From assembly GCF_902158555.1 (NCBI RefSeq), contig NZ_CABGGS010000012.1, positions 296,880-360,879 on the forward strand: a DNA stretch of 64,000 bases, read 5' to 3'. This document shows positions 8,922-16,290 of this stretch, in pieces (within the stretch, counting starts at the first letter, position 1; the number at the start of each line of letters is the position of its first letter). The notes below the pieces were generated by a model. That model searched no databases, was not told the origin of the DNA, and worked only from the letters and a program-made list of their open reading frames with translations. This DNA is from Klebsiella spallanzanii. GTDB taxonomy: Bacteria > Pseudomonadota > Gammaproteobacteria > Enterobacterales > Enterobacteriaceae. The translations under genes were made by a program, and so were the position numbers.

Positions 8922-9365
8922 CTACAGCAGCCCGCGCTCCGCCATCGAGACCGTATGGTCCCCGGCAACGATAAAGTGGTCCGGGATACGGACATCAATC
9001 AGCGCCATCGCCTGCTGTAAGCGCCGGGTCAGCGCAATATCGGCCTCACTGGCTTCCGGATGCCCTGACGGGTGGTTATGTACCAGGATCACGGCGGCGG
9101 CGTTGTGTTGCGGCGCCAGCTTCACCACTTCGCGGGGGTAAACGGCGGTCTGGTTCAGCGTGCCATAAAACAGTTCACGCCACAGCAGTACCCGGTTGCG
9201 GTTATCCAGCAGCAGTACGCCAAACACCTCCTGCTCGCGCAGTGCCAGTGTGAACAGCAGAAAGTCGCGAACCTCGTCCGGGGATGTCAGTGTCCTGCCA
9301 CGTCTGACGGTGGCGCTGAGCAGCTTCCGCGCCTGTTCAATCAGCAAACGCTCACCCGTGGTCAT
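8922..9365 (-). CDS. RadC-like JAMM/MPN+ domain protein
   Basis: The 147-residue protein consists of the RadC C-terminal (JAB/MPN) domain only. The metal-binding motif is complete: HNHPSGHPEASEAD, with His96, His98 and Asp109. It lacks the helix-hairpin-helix region present in chromosomal RadC at 24 kb in this same window. Short RadC-like proteins of this kind (YeeS, YfjY, YkfG) are frequent in E. coli prophages and islands and have no settled function; the fold is that of metalloproteases such as deubiquitinases. An in-frame extension upstream is out of register with any domain and lies within the previous gene, so the ATG after GGGGGG was chosen. It overlaps the upstream gene by 14 bases. 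Confidence 0.88.
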   Translation of the reverse strand: MTTGERLLIEQARKLLSATVRRGRTLTSPDEVRDFLLFTLALREQEVFGVLLLDNRNRVLLWRELFYGTLNQTAVYPREVVKLAPQHNAAAVILVHNHPSGHPEASEADIALTRRLQQAMALIDVRIPDHFIVAGDHTVSMAERGLL

Positions 9366-9915
9366 GGTCTGATGCCCCCCGTTCGATAAAGTAGATGGCC
9401 TGACGGTAAAGCTGGTGTTTGCCGCGCTCCTCTCGCAGGGACCAGCGGCTGCGATGAATGCGTCTGTAGGTGTAGCTGTCGAAAAAGTACAGCCACTCGC
9501 TGTCCATATGACTGACCACGGTCCAGTGGTACTGGTCTCCCAGCAGTACAACCCTGTCGGGGTGCTGGTCGAGCCACTGTTGGCACTGCGTGAGGATATG
9601 ACGGGTGGTGAGTTTCGGGATGTCCGTGAAGGGTTTACTGAATGTGAAGGGCCAGCGCCGTTCGCAGCGGGTCCGGAGGAAGCCCAGCAGCGCGTCAAGC
9701 TGGTCAGGTTCAGTGCCGGTGGTCAGGCAGACGGTAATGTCATATTCCTGGCTGAACCAGTGAACCATCGCCCGGAACAGGGGCTTTCGTCTGAGGCGCG
9801 GGTGGAGCCAGCTCAGGGCATTCACCACACTGTACAACCCGCAAAGGGTGTCGAGGTCTCCCTGCACGGCAGGCCGCAGGGTGTTACTGTCTTGCTGTTT
9901 CATATACTGAGCCAT
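9352..9915 (-). CDS. Papain-like cysteine protease candidate
   Basis: The 187-residue protein shows the order of residues of a papain-like or C39-like fold. Gln18 and Cys25 lie in VQGDLDTLCGLYSVVNAL; the Cys starts a helix. His130 lies in DQYHWTVV and Asp146 in LYFFDSY. This gives a plausible Cys-His-Asp triad with an oxyanion Gln. It has no signal peptide. The triad is my reading; no named family is claimed. The gene overlaps the RadC-like metalloprotease gene, so the two are almost certainly co-translated. No good ribosome binding site precedes the first ATG, and the Met at residue 5 is an alternative start. Confidence 0.65.
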   Translation of the reverse strand: MAQYMKQQDSNTLRPAVQGDLDTLCGLYSVVNALSWLHPRLRRKPLFRAMVHWFSQEYDITVCLTTGTEPDQLDALLGFLRTRCERRWPFTFSKPFTDIPKLTTRHILTQCQQWLDQHPDRVVLLGDQYHWTVVSHMDSEWLYFFDSYTYRRIHRSRWSLREERGKHQLYRQAIYFIERGASDHDHG

Positions 9916-9992
9916 TTATTGTTGATGGTTAACGGCCCATGACGTCATGAGTACTTTTTATTACTGCGCGCGTGGTCTGACTGCTGTGATTA

Positions 9993-10415
9993 TCAGCGTT
10001 CCTGCTGAACGGTGACCGTGTAAATCTTCATCCGGCAGTAGCGGATAAAGTTGCGCTGCCACAGCTCGAACAGCGCCCCACCTTCTTCGGTATCGGTGTC
10101 ACCCATAAGGATGTGCCATATGTAGCGCTGGCTCCAGCAGATATCGAATTCCTTCTCCAGCTCCGGCCACGGGTGACCCATATAGCTGAAATCGGTCACG
10201 TAGTCGAAATACCAGCCATCAGCATGACGGGTGAGACGGATTTCCACCGGATGGAAGCCACCGGATTCGGCGGAATATTTCGGGTCGCGGAAATTCAGGG
10301 TAACAGCAGGAGGAATAAGCGGTGGCGGGGGTAAGTATTCAGTTATTATTTTTATAAAGGCCCGGCTGACGGGTAAGTGCAGCCCTGACTGATGAACAGT
10401 CATATTCTCTTTCAT
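9993..10415 (-). CDS. DUF2787 family protein
   Basis: The 140-residue protein contains the hallmark of DUF2787: NFRDPKYSAESGGFHPVEIRL-like sequence near residues 42-62, followed by a Trp/Tyr-rich second half. The family is found in enterobacterial islands, often near RadC-like proteins; no function is known to me. GGAG precedes the ATG at good distance. It is the first gene of the minus-strand run that continues with the cysteine protease-like, RadC-like and recombinase genes; the gap to the next gene is 77 bases. Confidence 0.85.
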   Translation of the reverse strand: MKENMTVHQSGLHLPVSRAFIKIITEYLPPPPLIPPAVTLNFRDPKYSAESGGFHPVEIRLTRHADGWYFDYVTDFSYMGHPWPELEKEFDICWSQRYIWHILMGDTDTEEGGALFELWQRNFIRYCRMKIYTVTVQQER

Positions 10416-10795
10416 GATGAACTCCGTTTATTGATGACGGATATATGGCACCGGGTGATGCATATTTACGGTGAAAATGGTCGCCTTTTATATGGCAATA
10501 TTTTCTGACTGAGCAGCTATGACAGCTACAGAAATAACGTCATTTCCCGGCCGGTAAATATATACAGCCGTTATTCATTCTGTAATGACTTGCTGGTTTT
10601 GGTGAATCGTGGACATCAGCAATCCTCCCGAAAAAAGGATAATAAGGACGGTGGGTGATATATGGTGTCATGCCATGATATGTTGACACACAAAACATAC
10701 GCGTGTCAGCACAGTCAGTATAGCAAAATGGCATGCGCAAAGCAATGCCATTTTGATAATAAAATCATTGCATTCAGTATCTTACGAAAATCTGG
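10416..10795. other. Intergenic region upstream of DUF2787 gene
   Basis: The region probably carries the promoter of the DUF2787 run. It contains the exact inverted repeat listed separately and an imperfect one (TGTTGACAC and GTGTCAGCA, about 10681-10714). A 66-codon minus-strand frame at 10540-10740 has no recognisable domain or good ribosome binding site and was not accepted. Confidence 0.45.
10724..10755. repeat. Perfect 11-bp inverted repeat
   Basis: CAAAATGGCAT and ATGCCATTTTG form exact arms around a 10-base loop. The element lies between the DUF2787 gene and the end of the Mu-type regulator gene. Being followed on the plus strand by AT-rich sequence without a T-run, it looks more like an operator or hairpin than a terminator. 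Confidence 0.5.
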
Positions 10796-11197
10796 CTATT
10801 TTTGAGTGGCTGATGACTGCCCCTGTTCAAGGTCTTCTGCCACCTGCTCCAGCGCCAGTTTCAGCATCCGGTCGCGTGAAACCGGGGACATGGTGCGAAA
10901 CAGCTGTATCCACAGGCTGAGTTTGTCATCCGACGGCAGCTTAACAGCCTCTCTCTCACTTTTCAGGGACATCCCTGCCGCACTGATGTGATAGACAAAT
11001 CCTTTCCCGCGCGTACGTTTGCGTCTGATTTCAGGGTGTAATTCAGCCAGCTTTTCCAGGCGCAGGCGTACCCCCTTCGCCGTGCCGGGCATACCTTCGA
11101 TTTCAGCTTTGGCGAACTGTTCGGCCGTCAGCCAGTCTTTTTCGTCTTCACTTCCGGTACGTACCCTGCCGGAAGGATTTTGTGCATCTTTGACCAT
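10796..11197 (-). CDS. Mu-type DNA-binding regulator
   Basis: The 133-residue protein begins with a Mu-type winged helix-turn-helix: DWLTAEQFAKAEIEGMPGTA, then a basic wing segment RRKRTRGKGFVYHI. This is the arrangement seen at the N-termini of phage Mu repressor and MuA and in prophage regulators. The rest is helical and charged, possibly for oligomerisation. It is divergent from a Ner-like gene, which resembles the Mu c/ner control region. I chose the ATG with GGTGA upstream; an in-frame GTG four codons earlier is possible. Confidence 0.72.
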   Translation of the reverse strand: MVKDAQNPSGRVRTGSEDEKDWLTAEQFAKAEIEGMPGTAKGVRLRLEKLAELHPEIRRKRTRGKGFVYHISAAGMSLKSEREAVKLPSDDKLSLWIQLFRTMSPVSRDRMLKLALEQVAEDLEQGQSSATQK

Positions 11198-11221
11198 AAA
11201 ATATTTCACCAGATATCAACG

Positions 11222-11288
11222 TATTAAAAGAAAGCGCACAAATTCCAATAAAAGGAACTTGATAACTACCTTTTGTTCGCTTTTAATA
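11222..11288. promoter_or_regulatory. Divergent control region with inverted motifs
   Basis: Between the Mu-type and Ner-type regulator genes, TATTAAAAG (11222-11230) is matched by its inverse in CGCTTTTAATA (11278-11288). Between them AAAAGGAA and CCTTTTGTT form a second, imperfect inverse pair. The symmetry around the two start sites suggests shared operators for both regulators. No experiment-based site is known to me here. Confidence 0.45.
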
Positions 11289-11309
11289 TCTATGTACTAA
11301 GTGTGTGGA

Positions 11310-11591
11310 ATGACGACGATGACTAACTCATCAGCTTCGCAGAAAAAACGAAGTAAGGGAAGTGCGCAGGACTGGCACCGGGCTGATATTGTGGCCGCCC
11401 TGCACAAGCGCGGCATCACGCTGGCCGGGTTGTCCCGTGCCCACGGACTCGCTGCACGAACCCTCAGCAATGCCATGGAGCGCCACTATCCACGGGCAGA
11501 ACGGCTGATAGCACAGGCGCTGGATATGCGCCCGGAGGACATCTGGCCGCAGCGTTACCGGAACAAAAAAACAGGCGGGGAAAAGGAATGA
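11310..11591 (+). CDS. Ner/Nlp-type transcriptional regulator
   Basis: The 93-residue protein matches the Ner/SfsB (Nlp) family. DWHRADIVAALHKRGITLAGL is followed by the recognition region HGLAARTLSNAM, and the family ending ALDMRPEDIWPQRY is present. Mu Ner represses early transcription by binding between divergent promoters. The start is uncertain: GTG, ATG and ATG occur within 18 bases; the first ATG is used here. It ends in ATGA, overlapping the following gene, so the two are translationally coupled. Confidence 0.82.
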   Translation: MTTMTNSSASQKKRSKGSAQDWHRADIVAALHKRGITLAGLSRAHGLAARTLSNAMERHYPRAERLIAQALDMRPEDIWPQRYRNKKTGGEKE

Positions 11592-12109
11592 GTGTAAGCG
11601 TCAGCGAGGTGGTGAACAGTTTCAGTTATCTCTATGCATCGCTGTGGCGGAAGGAATTCACCAAAACATTGCGCCCCGGCGAATACAGCGAAAGGGAACT
11701 TTTACCCCTGCTCAGATTCTATCTTTTAGGCCGGTTCGGCGATAAGGTGTCGCCGGAGGTGCCGGGGATATTGCCGGGTGCCCTGCGGGGTTCCGGGCGT
11801 CTGGATTTTTTGATTGGTGACGTGGCGGTGGAGTTTGCTGTCAGACGACGATATGACCGGGCCTGCACACTGCGTCCGGAATATCAGGCGACAGAAGTTA
11901 AAAAACTTCTGAAATACAACGGGAAAGGGGTTCTGATACTGTTTGACTTATCCTGCTCGCCGCTGACGCTTTCTGTTATCCGGGAGTACAGGTCTTTACC
12001 TGCTATGGGTAATCACATCAAAACCTCGTTTCATGTCGCCTATTTTTACCGTAACGAAAACGGCGAAACAGACCACATTCGCCGCCACGTGCGTATATTC
12101 AGAAAATAA
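11588..12109 (+). CDS. Uncharacterised protein, possible PD-(D/E)XK-like fold
   Basis: The 173-residue protein has a segment GSGRLDFLIGDVAVEFAVRR (about 75-95) with the D...hhhE pattern of PD-(D/E)XK nucleases, but with Ala-Val-Arg where the usual motif has x-Lys, so it may be inactive or use the Arg. A later stretch LKYNGKGVLILFDLS would be the next core strand. The family itself is not recognised. It is coupled to the Ner-like regulator by ATGA overlap and followed closely by two further island genes, so it is likely part of the regulated unit. Confidence 0.55.
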   Translation: MSVSVSEVVNSFSYLYASLWRKEFTKTLRPGEYSERELLPLLRFYLLGRFGDKVSPEVPGILPGALRGSGRLDFLIGDVAVEFAVRRRYDRACTLRPEYQATEVKKLLKYNGKGVLILFDLSCSPLTLSVIREYRSLPAMGNHIKTSFHVAYFYRNENGETDHIRRHVRIFRK

Positions 12110-12122
12110 AGCGGGGATGACT

Positions 12123-12491
12123 ATGAGTACCATGCAGTTCGAAGGGCAATGCGTTTTTAACGAAGGTGACTCTTTCATATTTAATACATTCCGCATCACC
12201 GAACGCGGAGATATTCTGGTTGAGATATCCGGTGACAGTATTACTGACCGCTATGCACTGACCTGTCGGCTACAAAAAGAAAATGGCAGATACAGTGGCT
12301 GTGGTGTGATTGAATATTCAGGAAATAAAAGTATACGGACAGACACGGTCTTTCTGTCGATACAGGAAAGTGATATATCGTTCAGTGACGATATCTGCAT
12401 GATTAAACGAGGCCAGTGGGAATTAAAAACCCCGGACGGAAGTGAGATATATTATTTCAGCGGCGAACTTGAGCGAATAATGGCTGACTGA
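12123..12491 (+). CDS. Uncharacterised small protein
   Basis: The protein of about 122 residues appears mostly beta, with repeated short hydrophobic strands and several Cys and Ser residues. No signal peptide or membrane segment is seen. The start is one of two nearby ATGs; the second has GGGG six bases upstream. A longer frame that reads back into the preceding gene is rejected because it overlaps that gene out of frame. It lies 13 bases after the preceding gene, in the same direction. No family is recognised. Confidence 0.6.
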   Translation: MSTMQFEGQCVFNEGDSFIFNTFRITERGDILVEISGDSITDRYALTCRLQKENGRYSGCGVIEYSGNKSIRTDTVFLSIQESDISFSDDICMIKRGQWELKTPDGSEIYYFSGELERIMAD

Positions 12492-12557
12492 TACCGGTAA
12501 AAATCGCAACAGGAACACATTACCGTACATACTGAGATACTGTTTACAGGGGAATAT

Positions 12558-13028
12558 ATGAAAATCCTTATCCCGGCTGTGCTTTTTGTTTCCACGGCTG
12601 TATCAGCCAAATGCTTAAATCATGACCCGGCATTTCCGGGTTCCTATCTCGGGGGGATGGAAAACGCGATGGTTGTGGCCCCGACTGAAAGCGGGTATGT
12701 GGGGATGCCGATGACAGATTATGTCTGTAGCCAGTATTATATACTCAACAATCCGGTTGTCCGCATCAATGTGCGTGGCGGAAATACCAGACTGCGTAAT
12801 CAGGTAGTAACCATCGATATCATGGGCAGGTATATGAATTCAGGAAACCCTGCTTTTATCAGGCTCGCACGCATCAGTCAGACACAATTTCAGCCATTAC
12901 AGAGTGACAGTGAGAATTTCACACCGGCCTCTGACCTGGAAAGAGTGAAGGAGCTGGTTTCTGACCTGCAGACATCCGGGTACAGTTACGTGGACTCCAC
13001 ATTTATGAATCCCGGCAACACCTGGTAA
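12558..13028 (+). CDS. Exported protein of unknown function
   Basis: The 156-residue protein starts with a clear Sec signal peptide (MKILIPAVLFVSTAVSA, cleavage before KC). The mature part has two cysteines, near the new N-terminus and in the DYVCSQYY segment, that could form a disulfide. No lipobox is present. CAGGGG stands before the ATG. It has no recognisable domain. It is probably the only exported product of this part of the island. Confidence 0.65.
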   Translation: MKILIPAVLFVSTAVSAKCLNHDPAFPGSYLGGMENAMVVAPTESGYVGMPMTDYVCSQYYILNNPVVRINVRGGNTRLRNQVVTIDIMGRYMNSGNPAFIRLARISQTQFQPLQSDSENFTPASDLERVKELVSDLQTSGYSYVDSTFMNPGNTW

Positions 13029-13209
13029 TATACCCTGTATTATCATGCCAGAAATCATATCCGTTACTGTAACTACAGGATTACGCGCGTAACTCTGTAA
13101 TGATGATATTTTATTGTTTTAGCCGTGAACGGAACTATTCGCTCATTAAATAATAAGTAGGACTGATTTATAGTCCAGCCAATAAAGAGACGCCAGCACC
13201 GGGGATGTC

Positions 13210-13965
13210 ATGCATAATAAGAAAAGCCAATATAAACACCAGTCTTCTTTCTGGATGTATTTAAAAAGCCATGGGTGTTGCCGTATTAAGTGCGGTAAGT
13301 TTACCGATGTATATGGTGATATAAGTTTCAACACAGAAGCAGGCAGAAGGCTGCGAATTCCTGCCAGTGTTAATTTTCATGGACAGGTCAGAATCACGCA
13401 GACTAACAAATTATCGCCGAACATCACCTTCTTCAATGAATTTCACGTCTTACCTCTCGCCATTGGTACAATTGATACTCACAAAACTCCTCACCTCCGT
13501 ATTCCGGAAAGTACACGATTCATGTCCGGTGTTTTTCTGAATACGTTTCACGGGAGATGGCCGGAAAGCATCCATACCATTAAAGGTCATTTTTTCTGGA
13601 CATACTCGTATATCAGGAAACTGCCGGAAGTATTTTCTGTTCATGGGGATATGAACCTCAGTGGTTCGGAAATTAAACAGTTGCCGAAAGAACTGACAGT
13701 GTCGGGGGATGCCATCATGCCCGGAATACAAACCAGAAGACTGCCTGACAGAATGAATCTGAGCCAGTCCCTGAGACTGTCATTTTCAACACTGGAAGCA
13801 TTGCCTGCGAGACTGCGCATTCCGGGTGACCTCAGTATTAAAAATACCCGAATCAGCCAGCTTCCTGATGGTCTCTGTGTTGGCAGAAACCTGAACATTG
13901 CAGGGACATCAATCAGCCTTATTCCTGAAAAAGGATTTATCGGTGGTGAAATCAGCTGTGATTAA
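13210..13965 (+). CDS. LP-repeat solenoid protein
   Basis: The C-terminal half of this 251-residue protein shows tandem units of about 20-21 residues with the pattern LPxxLxVxGDxxLxxTxIxx: for example KLPEVFSVHGDMNLSGSEI, QLPKELTVSGDAIMPG and ALPARLRIPGDLSIKNTRI. Weaker copies appear earlier. This predicts a solenoid fold related in pattern to bacterial LP-type leucine-rich repeats (as in IpaH effectors), but without a catalytic domain. No signal peptide is visible. GGGG precedes the ATG. Function is unknown; such repeats usually serve binding. Confidence 0.65.
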   Translation: MHNKKSQYKHQSSFWMYLKSHGCCRIKCGKFTDVYGDISFNTEAGRRLRIPASVNFHGQVRITQTNKLSPNITFFNEFHVLPLAIGTIDTHKTPHLRIPESTRFMSGVFLNTFHGRWPESIHTIKGHFFWTYSYIRKLPEVFSVHGDMNLSGSEIKQLPKELTVSGDAIMPGIQTRRLPDRMNLSQSLRLSFSTLEALPARLRIPGDLSIKNTRISQLPDGLCVGRNLNIAGTSISLIPEKGFIGGEISCD

Positions 13966-14165
13966 GCAAATGAAAATCCGTGAATACTGGGATGGGAAAT
14001 ATGTAATGATTACTATGGTTTTTATGAATTAAATCACGGTTAATAGGAAGGAAATAATATAAGCATGTACCATGATTGGTTTAATAGTGTTCTCGATTTA
14101 TCATTGATGGAATGAGTGTGTCATTTTACACCCAATGTGGAGTAAAAAATTATATATATGGAATG

Positions 14166-15107
14166 TCAGAATAGTGACCCTTGATATATAGATGGTAATA
14201 GTAAATTTTTGTCGATACCATCTGCATTACCAATTAGGAATGGACTTTCTGGGTTATGGTTTCTTTTGTTTTTGTTAACTATTTCACTATTAAATGTTGC
14301 ATAGCAATAGGAACAACCATGTAAACATGTATTATAGGTGCCGATATCAATGCTTCGGATACAGCCGCATGCTTCTCTTTGCCCTGGGTCTTTTATGAGG
14401 CTAGTTGAAATGCCAAAAATATCCTCGATTAATTTTCCATCAATACATTTTCCATGTTCAACTCCAAAATTACTAAGATCAATTTCCTCAGAGCAACTTT
14501 CAATAGCCATTCCATTTTCCCTTGCCACATAGCTCATCCAAGTAACGAGATCATGAAGGGACTTATGGTCATTAAGAATATCATAATATTTAAAATCTGA
14601 AATAGATGATAAGTTTCTTTCTGTTTTTTTGTAGAAATCTGCAAAACTAATAACGACCCTCTTAGTTTTACCTGAAATTAACGAAGCAATTTTACTGAAT
14701 AAACGTTTATGTTCATTAATGTCTACTACATTTGAAACTAATATAGGATCGTAGCGCCAAATTATTCTATCTGGTCCGACGATACTACTTAAAGTATTAA
14801 AAGTTTCAATTGTTCTATGTGGTCGTGGTACTGACGATTCAATTAGCTTAGGATAACCTGTAATTGTATATTGAAAGTAATAATTGTATCCTAAACTATC
14901 GAGTTCATCTAGATGATTGATTAGCATACGAGGGTTGCGAGTCCAGAAAACTATTGCATCGACGTCTTTAGGACTTAACAATATGCGTTTAATTTGGTTA
15001 TAGTTGAACGGGTTTCGCGTTAATAAAAAACCCGCGCGAATTCGATTCATAAACCAAGGAGTATAAAATGCAGGTATATCTGTTCGGCGACTTGCACTTA
15101 TAATCAT
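14166..15107 (-). CDS. DUF1848 protein with C-terminal radical-SAM-like cysteine motif
   Basis: The N-terminus ISASRRTDIPAFY with WF and NPFNYNQ, and the VFWTRNP motif (about 53-59), identify DUF1848. The middle has a barrel-like alternation of strands and helices. Near the C-terminus are CGC (247-249) and CLHGCSYCYA, a CX3CX2C motif at Cys261, Cys265 and Cys268, as in radical SAM enzymes but at the opposite end from the usual place. Cys205 and Cys221 may bind a further cluster. That it is a permuted radical SAM protein is an inference. It starts two bases after the stop of a SAM methyltransferase gene, with its ribosome binding site inside that gene. It is strongly AT-rich. Confidence 0.8.
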   Translation of the reverse strand: MIISASRRTDIPAFYTPWFMNRIRAGFLLTRNPFNYNQIKRILLSPKDVDAIVFWTRNPRMLINHLDELDSLGYNYYFQYTITGYPKLIESSVPRPHRTIETFNTLSSIVGPDRIIWRYDPILVSNVVDINEHKRLFSKIASLISGKTKRVVISFADFYKKTERNLSSISDFKYYDILNDHKSLHDLVTWMSYVARENGMAIESCSEEIDLSNFGVEHGKCIDGKLIEDIFGISTSLIKDPGQREACGCIRSIDIGTYNTCLHGCSYCYATFNSEIVNKNKRNHNPESPFLIGNADGIDKNLLLPSIYQGSLF

Positions 15108-15109
15108 GA

Positions 15110-15964
15110 CTATCCCTTAGTATATTTCAATAAATTAAAAGCCAAATACTTGCTATTAAGTATAGGATAAAAATTGATTTCACATGACATACATTCTGGA
15201 CTGTTATTATGATTGTTGCAACTATCTTTTAATTCTGATACGAATTGGTACATTTCATTTGGAAATTTAAAAAAATCATAACTGGAACCTAGAAAACCTT
15301 CATCTTTTTTATAAAAATATCTATTTGGACTCGATGTGCAACACCATAACCCATCTTTGGTTAAGATTTTACTGATAGTATTAAATTGAGTAATCCCATC
15401 TACATAAATACTTTCAGTAGGACAGTTTGTTACATATGTATTGAGGAAGTAAATGCAATCTTTTTCACTTTCAGAAGCTATAGTATTCGCTATATTTATT
15501 CGGATATCCTCACTCAACTCTGTCAAGGATTTAGGGAAAACGAATAGGTCAATGTCTTTCACGTGCGAAGAATCTATATTACCCGCATTCATAGTGTTAA
15601 ATCTAGCCCACGGGAAAACTGGGCGATAATTCCAGTCTACAAGATCAATACCTAAATAACTTTTATTAATATCTTTGTTTAAATCAATACAGACCCTATT
15701 TAATGCTTCACAATCAACTCCTGAACCGCAGCCAATAGACATGATTTTGATTTCCTTACCTTCAAAATCATTAAAAAACATTTCGTACAATTCATATAGT
15801 TCGCAAAAATATGCGCCATAATATTTTAATATATATTTTTGTTGATTTACTTTTGATAAATAATTTTTGTTATTAAATCCTTTGCTATTTAAATCACACC
15901 ATCTCTCATTTTCAAAATCATCGAGTACATATTTAATTTTCGCTTCTAAGAAACCTTTTGTCAT
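15110..15964 (-). CDS. Class I SAM-dependent methyltransferase
   Basis: The 284-residue protein has a Rossmann-type methyltransferase core. Motif I is IMSIGCGSGVDCEAL (74-88), the acidic end of strand 2 is in YLGIDLVDW (103-111), and DLFVFPKSLTEL is the likely motif IV. The N-terminal 70 residues are helical and charged; the end has a cluster of cysteines (CMSCEINF). The substrate is unknown; there is no NPPY-type DNA adenine or cytosine motif. It is the first gene of a two-gene operon with the DUF1848 protein. It is as AT-rich as its partner, so the two were probably acquired together. Confidence 0.8.
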   Translation of the reverse strand: MTKGFLEAKIKYVLDDFENERWCDLNSKGFNNKNYLSKVNQQKYILKYYGAYFCELYELYEMFFNDFEGKEIKIMSIGCGSGVDCEALNRVCIDLNKDINKSYLGIDLVDWNYRPVFPWARFNTMNAGNIDSSHVKDIDLFVFPKSLTELSEDIRINIANTIASESEKDCIYFLNTYVTNCPTESIYVDGITQFNTISKILTKDGLWCCTSSPNRYFYKKDEGFLGSSYDFFKFPNEMYQFVSELKDSCNNHNNSPECMSCEINFYPILNSKYLAFNLLKYTKG

Positions 15965-16290
15965 TTAATACCCTTAATTTCTATACTGCAGGGTGAGTGG
16001 GATGACTTCTAAATCTATGAAAAAATGATGCATTACTCATCTAAATAATCCACTCATACCTGTATAGGTTATATCTTACCAAAACGCTTATGGTATAATA
16101 TATCCTCACTTCAGTAAGTTACTGTAAGTGTGATAATTTCCTACGACTCTACTACGTAGAATAGGACGCGTCCAATGAGCTATATCAAGTAATTGACTAT
16201 TTTTTCGAACAAGTGATGAGTTTTAGCCAGAGTTTTTTGCTGATTCTGACTTCCTCTTCTGGTTAAAGAAACATTTTATTACTATGCAGT
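15965..16290. other. AT-rich intergenic region upstream of methyltransferase operon
   Basis: This region lies between the start of the methyltransferase gene and the end of the integrase gene and should hold the operon promoter. TATA-rich sequence occurs at about 16070-16105. No open frame of note, tRNA or convincing terminator is visible. Confidence 0.4.

Noticed and set aside
9366-9698. N-terminal extension of the RadC-like gene
   Set aside because: The extra 111 residues are a Ser/Thr/Pro-rich shadow of the cysteine protease-like gene in another frame; the ATG at the domain start has a binding site.
10540-10740. 66-codon minus-strand frame upstream of the DUF2787 gene
   Set aside because: Composition rich in His, Tyr and Cys without domain, and it overlaps a probable control region with inverted repeats.
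12033-12122. Longer start for the small protein at 12.1 kb
   Set aside because: It would read through the end of the preceding gene out of frame; a supported ATG exists after that gene.
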